This document shows, in pieces, positions 1-5,307 of a stretch of 5,307 nt of DNA. The notes beneath the pieces were generated by a model. That model was not told the origin of the DNA, ran no database searches, and worked only from the letters and a program-made list of their open reading frames with translations. The translations under genes and the position numbers were made by a program. Numbering within the stretch: position 1 is the stretch's first letter; the number at the start of each line of letters is the position of its first letter. The DNA comes from Methanotrichaceae archaeon (lineage in GTDB: Archaea; Halobacteriota; Methanosarcinia; Methanotrichales; Methanotrichaceae): contig DUKF01000273.1 of NCBI GenBank assembly GCA_013329455.1, positions 1-5,307 on the forward strand, in the 5' to 3' direction.

Positions 1-213
1 TGCCTCACAGTGATCGCCCCCGAGATCACTGTGCTCCTCTTCTTCGTGATACCCCTCAGCATAAGGGCTGCTGTTGTCCTCTTTGCGGTTCTCGATTTCA
101 CCATGATGGGGTCTGGAGATAGCATAGCCCACATGGCTCACATAACAGGACTTCTTGCCGGTCTTGCCTACGGAGGCGTGCTAAAAGACCGATATCGTCA
201 CAGGTACCGTTAA
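1..213 (+). CDS. Rhomboid-family intramembrane protease, C-terminal fragment
   Basis: The frame is open from the left edge, so the true start lies outside the window; an internal GTG at 10 is not a credible start. About 70 residues remain. Two hydrophobic segments are visible, at fragment residues 8-32 and 41-58. The second carries AHITGLLAGLAYG, which matches the last catalytic helix of rhomboids (AHxxGxxxGxxxG); His47 of the fragment would be the catalytic histidine that pairs with a GxSG serine encoded upstream. One usual glycine of the AHxGG motif is Thr here. The protein ends in a basic, presumably cytosolic tail (KDRYRHRYR). Known rhomboids cleave membrane proteins inside the bilayer. 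The assignment rests on this one helix; the serine cannot be seen, so an inactive homologue is possible. A 115-bp gap with no clear T-rich terminator follows. Confidence 0.75.
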   Translation, partial: CLTVIAPEITVLLFFVIPLSIRAAVVLFAVLDFTMMGSGDSIAHMAHITGLLAGLAYGGVLKDRYRHRYR

Positions 214-328
214 GCTCTTGTGGGGTGGGCGGAAAGCAAGCTTGAAGGGCAATGGTCGTTCGCGATTTGGAGGGCTTTGCCGCTCTTGAGAACGTGGTGG
301 TATTCTGGGAGATGAGATCGGAATTATC

Positions 329-1891
329 GTGGGGGAGACGAGCGCCCTCGAGTTCAAGTTCCTGATCGCAGATGAGGCGAGAAGGGGAAGTTACGTCAAG
401 GTCAAAGACGGCTCAAAAGACTGGGTATTCGCCCAGGTGGTGGACGTTACACGGTCCAACGTGGCTTACAGCCTCAGCATGATTGACGAGGACAACCTCG
501 AGGCAAAAGAGCGGGTTTTGGGCCTAGCCCGGGTGATCGGGGTTGCGTCGGGCGGAAAGCTGCAGATGCTCACAAACCCTCCACGCCCCGGAGATCCGGT
601 CCAGAGGGCTGACGCCGGTCTGATAGAAAGAGCTCTTGGTCTCTCGAAAGGAAACCTCTACATCGGGCTTCTCGATGGGCACGACTTGAAGGTGAGGCTC
701 GAAGCTGATTCTTTCGTTCAGAAGCACTGCAGCATTCTCGCCAAAACCGGTAGCGGGAAGTCCTACACGGCGGCGGTGGTCCTGGAGGAGCTTCTGGAGA
801 AGGGTGTCGCCCTTCTGATAATCGATCCCCACGGCGAGTACGCCTCGATGAAGCAGAAGAACACCAAAGGTGATTTCGTCAAGTACGGCGTAAAGCCGAA
901 GGGCTACAACGTGACGGTCTATTCTCCCGCAAACCAGGTGGACGCTCCCCATGCCGATCGTTATTTCCGCTTCAACGGCAAAAACATGACAGCTCGTGAG
1001 ATCTCGGCGATGCTTCCTGAGGACGTGACAAACAGCCAGAAAGGTGTCCTCTACGAGGGGATAAAAATCCTCGGCGCCGACGGAAGCGACTACGATCTCG
1101 AGGACGTTATAGGTCAAGCCGAGAAGGACACCAGCAAGGCCAAGTGGGGGCTCATCGGCCATCTTGAAGCCCTGGTGGAGCTGGGCATATTTTCGGGCAG
1201 GCCCACTGACCTTGTAGATCTCCTCCAGAGAGGGAGGGCCTCGATCATCGACATGACCGGCGTTCCGCCAGACCTCCAGGGGATGATCGTCGCAAAGCTT
1301 CTTTCAGATCTGTTCGAGGCGAGGAAGAGGGGCCGTGTCAACCCCGGCATGGTCGTCGTGGAGGAGGCTCATAACTACATACCGGAAAGGGGCAGCGGAA
1401 AAGCCGCCAGCACCGCCATCATCAGGACGATCGCCGCAGAAGGCCGAAAGTTCGGACTTGGACTTCTCGTGATAAGCCAGAGGCCCGCCAGGGTCGACAA
1501 GAACGTGATATCCCAGTGCAATACCCAGATAATCCTCCGGGTTACTAACCCCAACGACCTCCGGGCCCTGAGCAAGGGGATCGAGGGTATGAGCTCCGAG
1601 CTTGAAGAGGACATAAAGAGGCTCCCACCGGGAACGGCGATGCTGGTCAGCAACGAGATCGAGCACCCCGTTACCGTCAAGATAAGGCCCAGGAAAAGCA
1701 GGCACGGCGGGGTCAGCACGCCGATCGTCGGCAACGGGAAGGCGAGGTCCGGGACCAAGGCCGATAAAAGGACAAAGAGATCCACGGCCAGCTCTCAGGC
1801 CAAAGGGGCCGAGAAAAGTCCGGATGCCGGACCGAAATACGAGAAGAAGGATACCGGTGGCAGCTTCTTGCGGAAGATACTTGGAAAGTAA
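329..1891 (+). CDS. HerA-like (DUF87) hexameric DNA translocase/helicase ATPase
   Basis: A 520-residue protein of the HerA/FtsK-like ATPase family, whose members form hexameric rings that pump DNA; archaeal HerA works with the nuclease NurA and Mre11-Rad50 in DNA-end resection. Residues 1-130 form a HAS-barrel-like beta domain. Walker A is AKTGSGKS (138-145, Lys144) and Walker B is ALLIIDPHGEY (161-171, Asp166 and Glu170). A second acidic strand, MVVVEEAHNYIPE, lies at 341-353. EGRKFGLGLLVISQRP (371-386) and NVISQCNTQIILRV (392-405) are family hallmarks shared with Sulfolobus HerA. Residues 456-520 are Lys/Gly/Ser-rich, probably disordered, ending in SFLRKILGK. The GTG at 329 is the first conventional start after the in-frame stop at 287, but the conserved first strand (IGIIVGETS) begins upstream of it, so this start is doubtful. 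No nurA, mre11 or rad50 lies in the window, so it could be a HerA paralogue. No TATA box is evident in 214-328. Confidence 0.9.
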   Translation: MGETSALEFKFLIADEARRGSYVKVKDGSKDWVFAQVVDVTRSNVAYSLSMIDEDNLEAKERVLGLARVIGVASGGKLQMLTNPPRPGDPVQRADAGLIERALGLSKGNLYIGLLDGHDLKVRLEADSFVQKHCSILAKTGSGKSYTAAVVLEELLEKGVALLIIDPHGEYASMKQKNTKGDFVKYGVKPKGYNVTVYSPANQVDAPHADRYFRFNGKNMTAREISAMLPEDVTNSQKGVLYEGIKILGADGSDYDLEDVIGQAEKDTSKAKWGLIGHLEALVELGIFSGRPTDLVDLLQRGRASIIDMTGVPPDLQGMIVAKLLSDLFEARKRGRVNPGMVVVEEAHNYIPERGSGKAASTAIIRTIAAEGRKFGLGLLVISQRPARVDKNVISQCNTQIILRVTNPNDLRALSKGIEGMSSELEEDIKRLPPGTAMLVSNEIEHPVTVKIRPRKSRHGGVSTPIVGNGKARSGTKADKRTKRSTASSQAKGAEKSPDAGPKYEKKDTGGSFLRKILGK

Positions 1892-1929
1892 CCCTGGAAT
1901 CATCGACCTGAAAACGGGCGAAGAGTCAG

Positions 1930-1938
1930 AATAATATA
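1930..1938 (+). promoter_or_regulatory. Candidate TATA box of the ZIP transporter gene
   Basis: The AT-only run AATAATATA lies in an otherwise GC-rich stretch. Its centre is about 27 bp upstream of the ATG at 1962, the usual archaeal distance from TATA box to transcription start. Transcription would therefore begin at or next to the start codon, giving a leaderless mRNA. This agrees with the lack of a well-spaced Shine-Dalgarno before the ATG. A second TATA-like run (TTTATAT, 1953-1959) is too close to the ATG to serve this start. Confidence 0.5.
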
Positions 1939-1955
1939 CTTTCGAGGACCGATTT

Positions 1956-1969
1956 ATATCCATGGATAT
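1956..1969. promoter_or_regulatory. Perfect 14-bp palindrome over the ZIP start codon
   Basis: ATATCCATGGATAT equals its own reverse complement and contains the ATG at 1962-1964. A second, offset dyad encloses most of it: TCGAGGA (1942-1948) and TCCTCGA (1969-1975) are exact reverse complements. With the predicted transcription start near 1962, a dimeric repressor bound here would block initiation, so a metal-responsive operator is a reasonable inference. A perfect 14-mer palindrome is only mildly unlikely by chance in a window of this size, and half of it is coding sequence. Confidence 0.35.
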
Positions 1970-2747
1970 CCTCGAGTTCAAAATCATCGCCTTCATCACA
2001 ATTTTTCTTTCGGGACTCTTTGGAGGGTATCTATCCTTCCGCATCGCTGCGAGCAAACGGAGCGATCGACTCTTTTCTTACGGAAACGTCTTCACCGGAG
2101 GCATCTTCCTTGGTGCGGGTCTCATCCACATGCTGCAGGACGCCTCGGTGGGGTTCGGAAAGTACGATTTTCCGTGGGCGATGCTTCTTTGCGCCTTTGG
2201 GTTCATGCTCATCATGCTGACAGAAAAAGTGGTGTTCAGAGTCCATGAAAAAGAGGAACAGCTGGAACGAGAGATCCAGGGAGATGAATCACAAACCAGA
2301 CTGTCCCTGCCCTCTATGCTCGCCATTATACTCGGCATCCATTCTCTAATCGCGGGAATCGCCCTGGGCGCCGAGGACCTGATCAGGATGGCTTTCGTCA
2401 TTCTCATCGTCCTCGTCTCCCATAAGAGCTCGGCTGCCTTCGCCCTCGGCGTGCAGTTCCAACGCAGCCGCATTCCTTCGAGGAGGATTGCGTTCACCAT
2501 CGTCATCTTCAGCCTGATCACACCCCTTGGGATCGTCATCGGATCGATCCTAACCTCGCTGATGTCGGGGGGGAATGAGGCATTGTTGGAGGCGACTTTC
2601 GATGCGCTGGCTGCCGGAACGTTCCTCTACGTCGCCATCTTGGAAGTCTTCGAAAAAGAGTTTTCAAAGCCAGAAAACCAGGTGGTCAAGCTCGTCTTGG
2701 CGATGCTCGGCATGATCTTGATGGCGTTGCTAGCGATCTGGATTTGA
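1962..2747 (+). CDS. ZIP-family divalent metal transporter
   Basis: A 261-residue integral membrane protein with eight predicted helices (about 6-26, 41-60, 71-90, 116-138, 143-165, 175-199, 210-230, 242-261), the ZIP topology. ZIP proteins bring Zn2+, Fe2+ or similar ions into the cytoplasm. Family hallmarks: GGIFLGAGLIHMLQDA in helix 2 (His56), HSLIAGIALG in helix 4 (His127, Ser128), HKSSAAFALG in helix 5 (His154, Lys155), TPLGIVIG in helix 6, and AAGTFLYVAILEVFE in helix 7 (Glu228). The loop between helices 3 and 4 (91-115) is short and charged, with one His, unlike the His-rich loop of many eukaryotic ZIPs. Oddly, the positions four residues after His127 and His154, where a Glu often sits, are both Ala. 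The ATG is placed by the TATA box 27 bp upstream and by the immediate start of helix 1. It lies 70 bp after the HerA-like gene and probably has its own promoter. The transported metal cannot be told from sequence. Confidence 0.9.
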   Translation: MDILEFKIIAFITIFLSGLFGGYLSFRIAASKRSDRLFSYGNVFTGGIFLGAGLIHMLQDASVGFGKYDFPWAMLLCAFGFMLIMLTEKVVFRVHEKEEQLEREIQGDESQTRLSLPSMLAIILGIHSLIAGIALGAEDLIRMAFVILIVLVSHKSSAAFALGVQFQRSRIPSRRIAFTIVIFSLITPLGIVIGSILTSLMSGGNEALLEATFDALAAGTFLYVAILEVFEKEFSKPENQVVKLVLAMLGMILMALLAIWI

Positions 2748-3063
2748 AGGCTTCCAGGAGATCTGCGAATGGTATCTAATCTCGGCGGCCATTTCCCTCT
2801 GCCAAGGGACGATATGGAGAGGGGCAGAATCTGCACATGATCTCGCATCTGGCGTTGCTTAGCAGGCTCACCAGGCCCAGGAGGCGGATATTCCTCTTCT
2901 TGTCGTCCCCTTGCTGGGCTACGATCATGGACGCGGTTTAGGCTCGGATACGGCAACAAAGTTTGGTTCGCTTTGAGACTTCATATCTCCATCAACTTTT
3001 CGATGAGATCTGAAAAGGTCATAACGGAGATCACAGACGTCCTTTGATCGATTCTCGAAGGTT

Positions 3064-3070
3064 GTTTATA
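3064..3070 (+). promoter_or_regulatory. Upstream TATA-like box
   Basis: GTTTATA fits the core of an archaeal TATA element and would place a transcription start near 3093. It stands 19 bp before a second and more AT-rich candidate, so the two may be tandem promoters or only one may be used. Both point towards the secreted-protein gene. Confidence 0.3.
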
Positions 3071-3082
3071 GGATGGAATTGG

Positions 3083-3090
3083 TAATATAT
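3083..3090 (+). promoter_or_regulatory. Candidate TATA box for the secreted-protein gene
   Basis: TAATATAT is the strongest TATA-like run in the interval before the secreted-protein gene. It predicts a transcription start near 3114 and so a leader of roughly 170 nt before the ATG at 3282. The inverted repeat at 3141-3167 would fall inside this leader. Confidence 0.4.
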
Positions 3091-3140
3091 CTGAAAAGAG
3101 AGACCGATCCAGTTCGTCTCAGATGCTACCAAAGCTCGCG

Positions 3141-3167
3141 TAACCGGGAGAATTTTTCTGCCGGTTA
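3141..3167. promoter_or_regulatory. Inverted repeat / hairpin in leader
   Basis: TAACCGG (3141-3147) and CCGGTTA (3161-3167) are perfect reverse complements. Between them, AGAA (3149-3152) pairs with TTCT (3156-3159) around a three-base loop, with one G-G mismatch between the two stems. The result is a compact hairpin of 7 plus 4 base pairs. It could act as an operator, as an RNA leader element, or as an intrinsic stop signal for upstream transcription; the T run (3153-3157) is inside the loop side rather than after the stem, so it is not a standard terminator. Confidence 0.45.
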
Positions 3168-3281
3168 TTGAGCACCTCAACCGCCAGAAAAAGAGCAATT
3201 GATTTGGGGCGCTCTCCGGTCATACTACCAAAATCGGGGACGAAGTTGTTGTGGGGAAGAGGATCGTGGGTGGACGGCGTG

Positions 3282-3962
3282 ATGAAAGTTTGGACATCTT
3301 TGGTGATCTTCTTGACGTTGGCGCCTTTGGTGGCTGGTTTTGCCGCTGCAACCTCTCACAGCGATCCGGTGTCCGCCTTCTTGGATAGATCGAAGGGAGC
3401 CGAGTATCCGCCCAAGGTGCCGGTGGGCCCAGTCCTCCAAGATCTAGGCCTTATCCTGGCCGGAAATGGCATCGCTTCGAACTCTACGGCCGCCCTCCCC
3501 CTCACCTTGATGGTGGAGAGGGTGAGGTTGATCCGGCCATCTCACGCCAAAAAGCTCTTTGACGATCTGGATAAGATCGATGCGTCCAGGACCGGAAGAT
3601 CAGGCATTGACGCCGCCTCCGACTACAGGGGCCACATGCTTCTCTTTGAGAGGCCTTACCTGCTCGGTCAGATCGAGATATTCGGCGGGGAGAGCGTCTC
3701 AGAGCTGGAGGCCAAGGTGTTGAAGACAACCGCCAGTGGTGGTGAAGAGGTCGTCGGCAACATTGTGATCAAGACGGAACGACGGGACCGGGTCTGGGAC
3801 GGCGAGGGCGTTTTGTCGATGGAGGACGGCATTATCCAGGGCGATTACGAGGTGGTTCTCGAGATGTCGCCTCAAGCAGAAAAGAGGGCAGAGGTGCCCA
3901 TGATCGCTACGGGTCCGCCACCTGATATATCGAGGATTGTCTCGGCAGGTTCGGCACCGTGA
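3282..3962 (+). CDS. Hypothetical secreted protein with Sec signal peptide
   Basis: I do not recognise this 226-residue protein. Residues 1-25 form a clear signal peptide: Lys2, a hydrophobic core (4-19) and small residues AGFAAAT around the likely cleavage site near 21-24. There is no later membrane helix, so the mature protein of about 200 residues is probably exported. It has no cysteine. Segments at 72-86 (LPLTLMVERVRLIRP), 114-134 and 165-196 look like alternating beta strands; the last 30 residues are Pro/Ser/Ala-rich. One N-glycosylation sequon (Asn67-Ser-Thr) is present. ATG 3282 is chosen because it starts the signal peptide and is preceded by GGGTGG (3268-3273) with 8 nt spacing. 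GTG 3279 is an adjacent alternative and TTG 3168 a poor one. The gene ends 46 bp before the dioxygenase-like gene and may share its transcript. Confidence 0.75.
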   Translation: MKVWTSLVIFLTLAPLVAGFAAATSHSDPVSAFLDRSKGAEYPPKVPVGPVLQDLGLILAGNGIASNSTAALPLTLMVERVRLIRPSHAKKLFDDLDKIDASRTGRSGIDAASDYRGHMLLFERPYLLGQIEIFGGESVSELEAKVLKTTASGGEEVVGNIVIKTERRDRVWDGEGVLSMEDGIIQGDYEVVLEMSPQAEKRAEVPMIATGPPPDISRIVSAGSAP

Positions 3963-3996
3963 CGACGCTGATTGATATAATCGATATCCTGTTTCC

Positions 3997-4003
3997 GAGG
4001 TGA
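3997..4003 (+). promoter_or_regulatory. Strong Shine-Dalgarno deciding the start of the dioxygenase-like gene
   Basis: GAGGTGA matches seven consecutive bases of the standard anti-Shine-Dalgarno complement (GGAGGTGATC). It ends 5 nt before the ATG at 4009. The in-frame GTG at 4000 lies inside this motif, so ATG 4009 is the more likely start. Confidence 0.75.
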
Positions 4004-4008
4004 GGAAT

Positions 4009-5184
4009 ATGTCAAAGCACATTTGTTCGAAATGCATGGAGGTCTTCGATGGACCAGTCGAGGAAGACCGGTGTCCCAAATGCGGCGCTCGATCTCCCCA
4101 GTTCCTGGATTTCGAGAACAGCGATCGGCGCCTGAAAGAGGAGGTCCCAAGGGTCCTTGCTGAGAGGAAGGAGGCTGGACTCGATGGGCTTGTCGGCGGG
4201 CTTGATGCCGTCATCATCAACACTGAGCCTGCCCTCCAGAAGGCGGCCTCCGAGGAGCTTTTGAGGTTCACGGGCCACGAGTTCGATGAGGCCTTCCAGG
4301 ACCCTCAATACAAAACCGTCGTCCTCAAAATGGAGGGATCCGCCGACATTCTCGTCAGGTCCAGGCTCAATGGCGAAAACCCCTTTAGAGACCTCAACAT
4401 CCAGCCGAAGTCGAAGCATCTGCCCAACACGAGACTGGAGACCCTCGTCTTCAGGACGACAGATCTTGAAAAGTATGTATCGATCCAGAGCTCCAGGGGC
4501 GTTTCGTTTCTAACCGACGATATAATCGATGGCGAAAAGTACTCGTTCATACAGACCGCGCCATCTAGGTTCACGGGAAACTCCCTCGGGTTCATCCAGT
4601 GGCACGGCAAAGGTGGTGACTACAAGACTTTGGGGAGCGAGCTGATGGACTGGGACCTCCCAAAGCCTGATCTGGGCCATCTAGAAAATATAAAATATCT
4701 CGACCACGCAGCGACCCGCATCAAAGCCGAGGATCGAGACGCTGCGATATTGGAGTTCATCAAGCTTACAAACTACGATTTCGATTTTGCCATCTTTGTC
4801 AAGGTATTCAACTCTATCACAAGCGTTGCCAGGCTCTCTAAATCCGACTTCGCCATGGTCTTCACCTCAGGCATATCCCCCTACGTCAGCGAGGAGGTTT
4901 CGGGACCGACGGAGAAGTTCGTTCACAACTACGGAACCCGGGTCCACCATCTCGCATTCCAGACAGAAGATATCGAGGATACATACTCGGCCCTGGTCGA
5001 GGACGGGATGGAGTTTCTGATAGAACTTGTGGGCTCGCCCGATGAAGGGCTGAAACAGACCTTCACCCAGCCCGCGAAGAACACCCTTATCGTCAACGAA
5101 TACATCCACCGGTACGGCGACTTCGACGGGTTCTTCACAAAAAGCAACGTCGCCGTACTCACCGAGGCCACGGGTAAGCAATAG
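4009..5184 (+). CDS. Zinc-ribbon / 4-hydroxyphenylpyruvate dioxygenase-like (VOC) protein
   Basis: A 391-residue cytosolic protein. Residues 4-26 form a rubredoxin-like or zinc-ribbon knuckle pair (C6xxC9 and C22xxC25, in CPKCGAR). Residues 40-140 are an unassigned segment. From about 142 (LETLVFRTTDLEKYV) to the end the sequence follows the double VOC fold of 4-hydroxyphenylpyruvate dioxygenase (HPPD). The three iron ligands of that family are all present: His233 in YLDHAATRI, His314 in VHHLAFQTEDI and Glu364 in NEYIHRYG. TFTQP (351-355) corresponds to the family's QIFTKP strand. HPPD turns 4-hydroxyphenylpyruvate and O2 into homogentisate; hydroxymandelate synthase is a close relative. The C-terminal pocket (GFFTKSNVAVLTEA) departs from the usual GFGxGNFxxLFxxxE, so the substrate may differ. 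HPPDs are normally 350-390 residues and lack the zinc ribbon. A weak TATA-like run (GATATAAT, 3974-3981) is upstream, but co-transcription with the preceding gene is also possible. Confidence 0.88.
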   Translation: MSKHICSKCMEVFDGPVEEDRCPKCGARSPQFLDFENSDRRLKEEVPRVLAERKEAGLDGLVGGLDAVIINTEPALQKAASEELLRFTGHEFDEAFQDPQYKTVVLKMEGSADILVRSRLNGENPFRDLNIQPKSKHLPNTRLETLVFRTTDLEKYVSIQSSRGVSFLTDDIIDGEKYSFIQTAPSRFTGNSLGFIQWHGKGGDYKTLGSELMDWDLPKPDLGHLENIKYLDHAATRIKAEDRDAAILEFIKLTNYDFDFAIFVKVFNSITSVARLSKSDFAMVFTSGISPYVSEEVSGPTEKFVHNYGTRVHHLAFQTEDIEDTYSALVEDGMEFLIELVGSPDEGLKQTFTQPAKNTLIVNEYIHRYGDFDGFFTKSNVAVLTEATGKQ

Positions 5185-5240
5185 AGCAGAAAAGCAGAAA
5201 AGTTCAGATCGGTTCGGAAAAAGCATGAGAATGTGATAAG

Positions 5241-5307
5241 ATGAGACGAGTTGACTTCCTTAAGCTGGTAATCTCTCTATCGGCCTGTTATTTTGAATTG
5301 AATACCC
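5241..5307 (+). CDS. Probable lipoprotein, N-terminal fragment
   Basis: An ATG at 5241 opens a frame that runs off the right edge after 22 codons. GTGAT (5233-5237) sits 3 nt before it as a possible Shine-Dalgarno. The peptide starts MRRVDFLKLVISLSACYF: two arginines, a short hydrophobic core and a lipobox-like LSAC, as in exported proteins anchored by a lipidated cysteine. The RRxxFLK stretch resembles a twin-arginine signal (RRxFLK) with one extra residue. The gene body is outside the window, so its function is unknown and the call rests on a very short stretch. Between the preceding stop and this gene is a small tandem duplication, AGCAGAAA twice (5185-5200), with no evident terminator. 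Confidence 0.45.
   Translation, partial: MRRVDFLKLVISLSACYFELNT

Larger units (their letters stand above)
3008..3098 (+). repeat. 10-bp direct repeat ATCTGAAAAG, two copies
   Basis: ATCTGAAAAG occurs at 3008-3017 and again at 3089-3098, 81 bp apart start to start. The second copy directly abuts and overlaps the end of the TATA-like box at 3083-3090. It could be a regulator-binding repeat in the promoter of the downstream gene, but ten bases in an AT-rich stretch can recur by chance. Confidence 0.25.
2748..3281. other. Long non-coding interval between ZIP and secreted-protein genes
   Basis: About 530 bp without a gene I can support. The first 200 bp are GC-rich; the rest, especially 2980-3160, is more AT-rich and looks like promoter and leader DNA. 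It contains a direct repeat, two TATA-like boxes and an inverted repeat, listed separately. The frame of the secreted protein stays open back to a TTG at 3168, but the extra 38 residues look like untranslated sequence and would bury the signal peptide. A six-codon frame (ATG at 3123, TAA at 3141) would be the first ORF on a transcript starting near 3114. No tRNA or other recognised RNA was seen. Confidence 0.5.

Noticed and set aside
1953..1959. TTTATAT as the TATA box of the ZIP gene
   Set aside because: It ends 2 bp before the ATG and would start transcription inside the gene, with no suitable downstream start codon before the first helix.
1304..2056. Long antisense open frame (250 codons) opposite the HerA-like gene end
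   Set aside because: It runs opposite a well-supported conserved gene and its translation is low-complexity Gly/Pro/Arg-rich with no motif; it is a by-product of codon bias on the other strand.
2837..2941. Possible 34-codon plus-strand small protein (MISHLALLSRLTRP...)
   Set aside because: Only a weak AGGGG lies upstream, there is no TATA box nearby, and the peptide resembles nothing known. It cannot be told from chance without conservation data.
2627..2959. 110-codon minus-strand frame over the ZIP end and the following gap
   Set aside because: Half of it mirrors the ZIP coding region; the rest is Pro/Arg-rich with no recognisable domain and no convincing start signal.
2950..2990. Possible tRNA-like B box (GGTTCG) in the gap
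   Set aside because: No acceptor stem, anticodon arm or full GGTTCRANYCC consensus could be built around it.
3168..3281. TTG-initiated extension of the secreted protein
   Set aside because: No ribosome-binding site precedes the TTG, the hairpin abuts it, and the 38 extra residues would place a charged stretch before an obvious signal peptide.
4000..4008. GTG start for the dioxygenase-like gene
   Set aside because: The GTG lies within the Shine-Dalgarno GAGGTGA that serves the ATG at 4009.

Overview
The window looks archaeal, most likely euryarchaeal. It carries a HerA/DUF87-type hexameric ATPase, a close relative of the archaeal DNA-end-resection motor. AT-rich TATA-like boxes sit about 25-30 bp before likely transcript starts, and one start has a strong GAGGTGA Shine-Dalgarno. 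Base composition is moderately GC-rich, mid-50s percent by eye. A Methanothrix/Methanosarcinales-like methanogen would fit the overall flavour, but nothing here proves it; treat it as a guess.

Layout, all genes on the + strand: (1) 1-213, the C-terminal end of a rhomboid-type membrane protein. (2) 329-1891, a HerA-like ATPase whose N-terminus looks clipped or frameshifted. (3) 1962-2747, an eight-helix ZIP-family metal transporter with a well-placed TATA box, a probable leaderless start and a perfect 14-bp palindrome over its start codon. (4) 2748-3281, about 530 bp without a convincing gene, holding two TATA-like boxes, a short direct repeat and a strong inverted repeat. (5) 3282-3962, an unrecognised secreted protein. 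(6) 4009-5184, a zinc-ribbon protein fused to a 4-hydroxyphenylpyruvate-dioxygenase-like (VOC superfamily) region with an intact His-His-Glu metal triad. (7) 5241 to the edge, the start of a probable lipoprotein.

The genes do not form an obvious single pathway. The rhomboid, HerA and ZIP genes look like independent housekeeping or accessory units. The secreted protein and the dioxygenase-like protein are only 46 bp apart and could be co-transcribed. The most interesting items are the dioxygenase-like fusion, the broken-looking HerA start, the ZIP protein that lacks the usual metal-site carboxylates, and the palindrome over the ZIP start.
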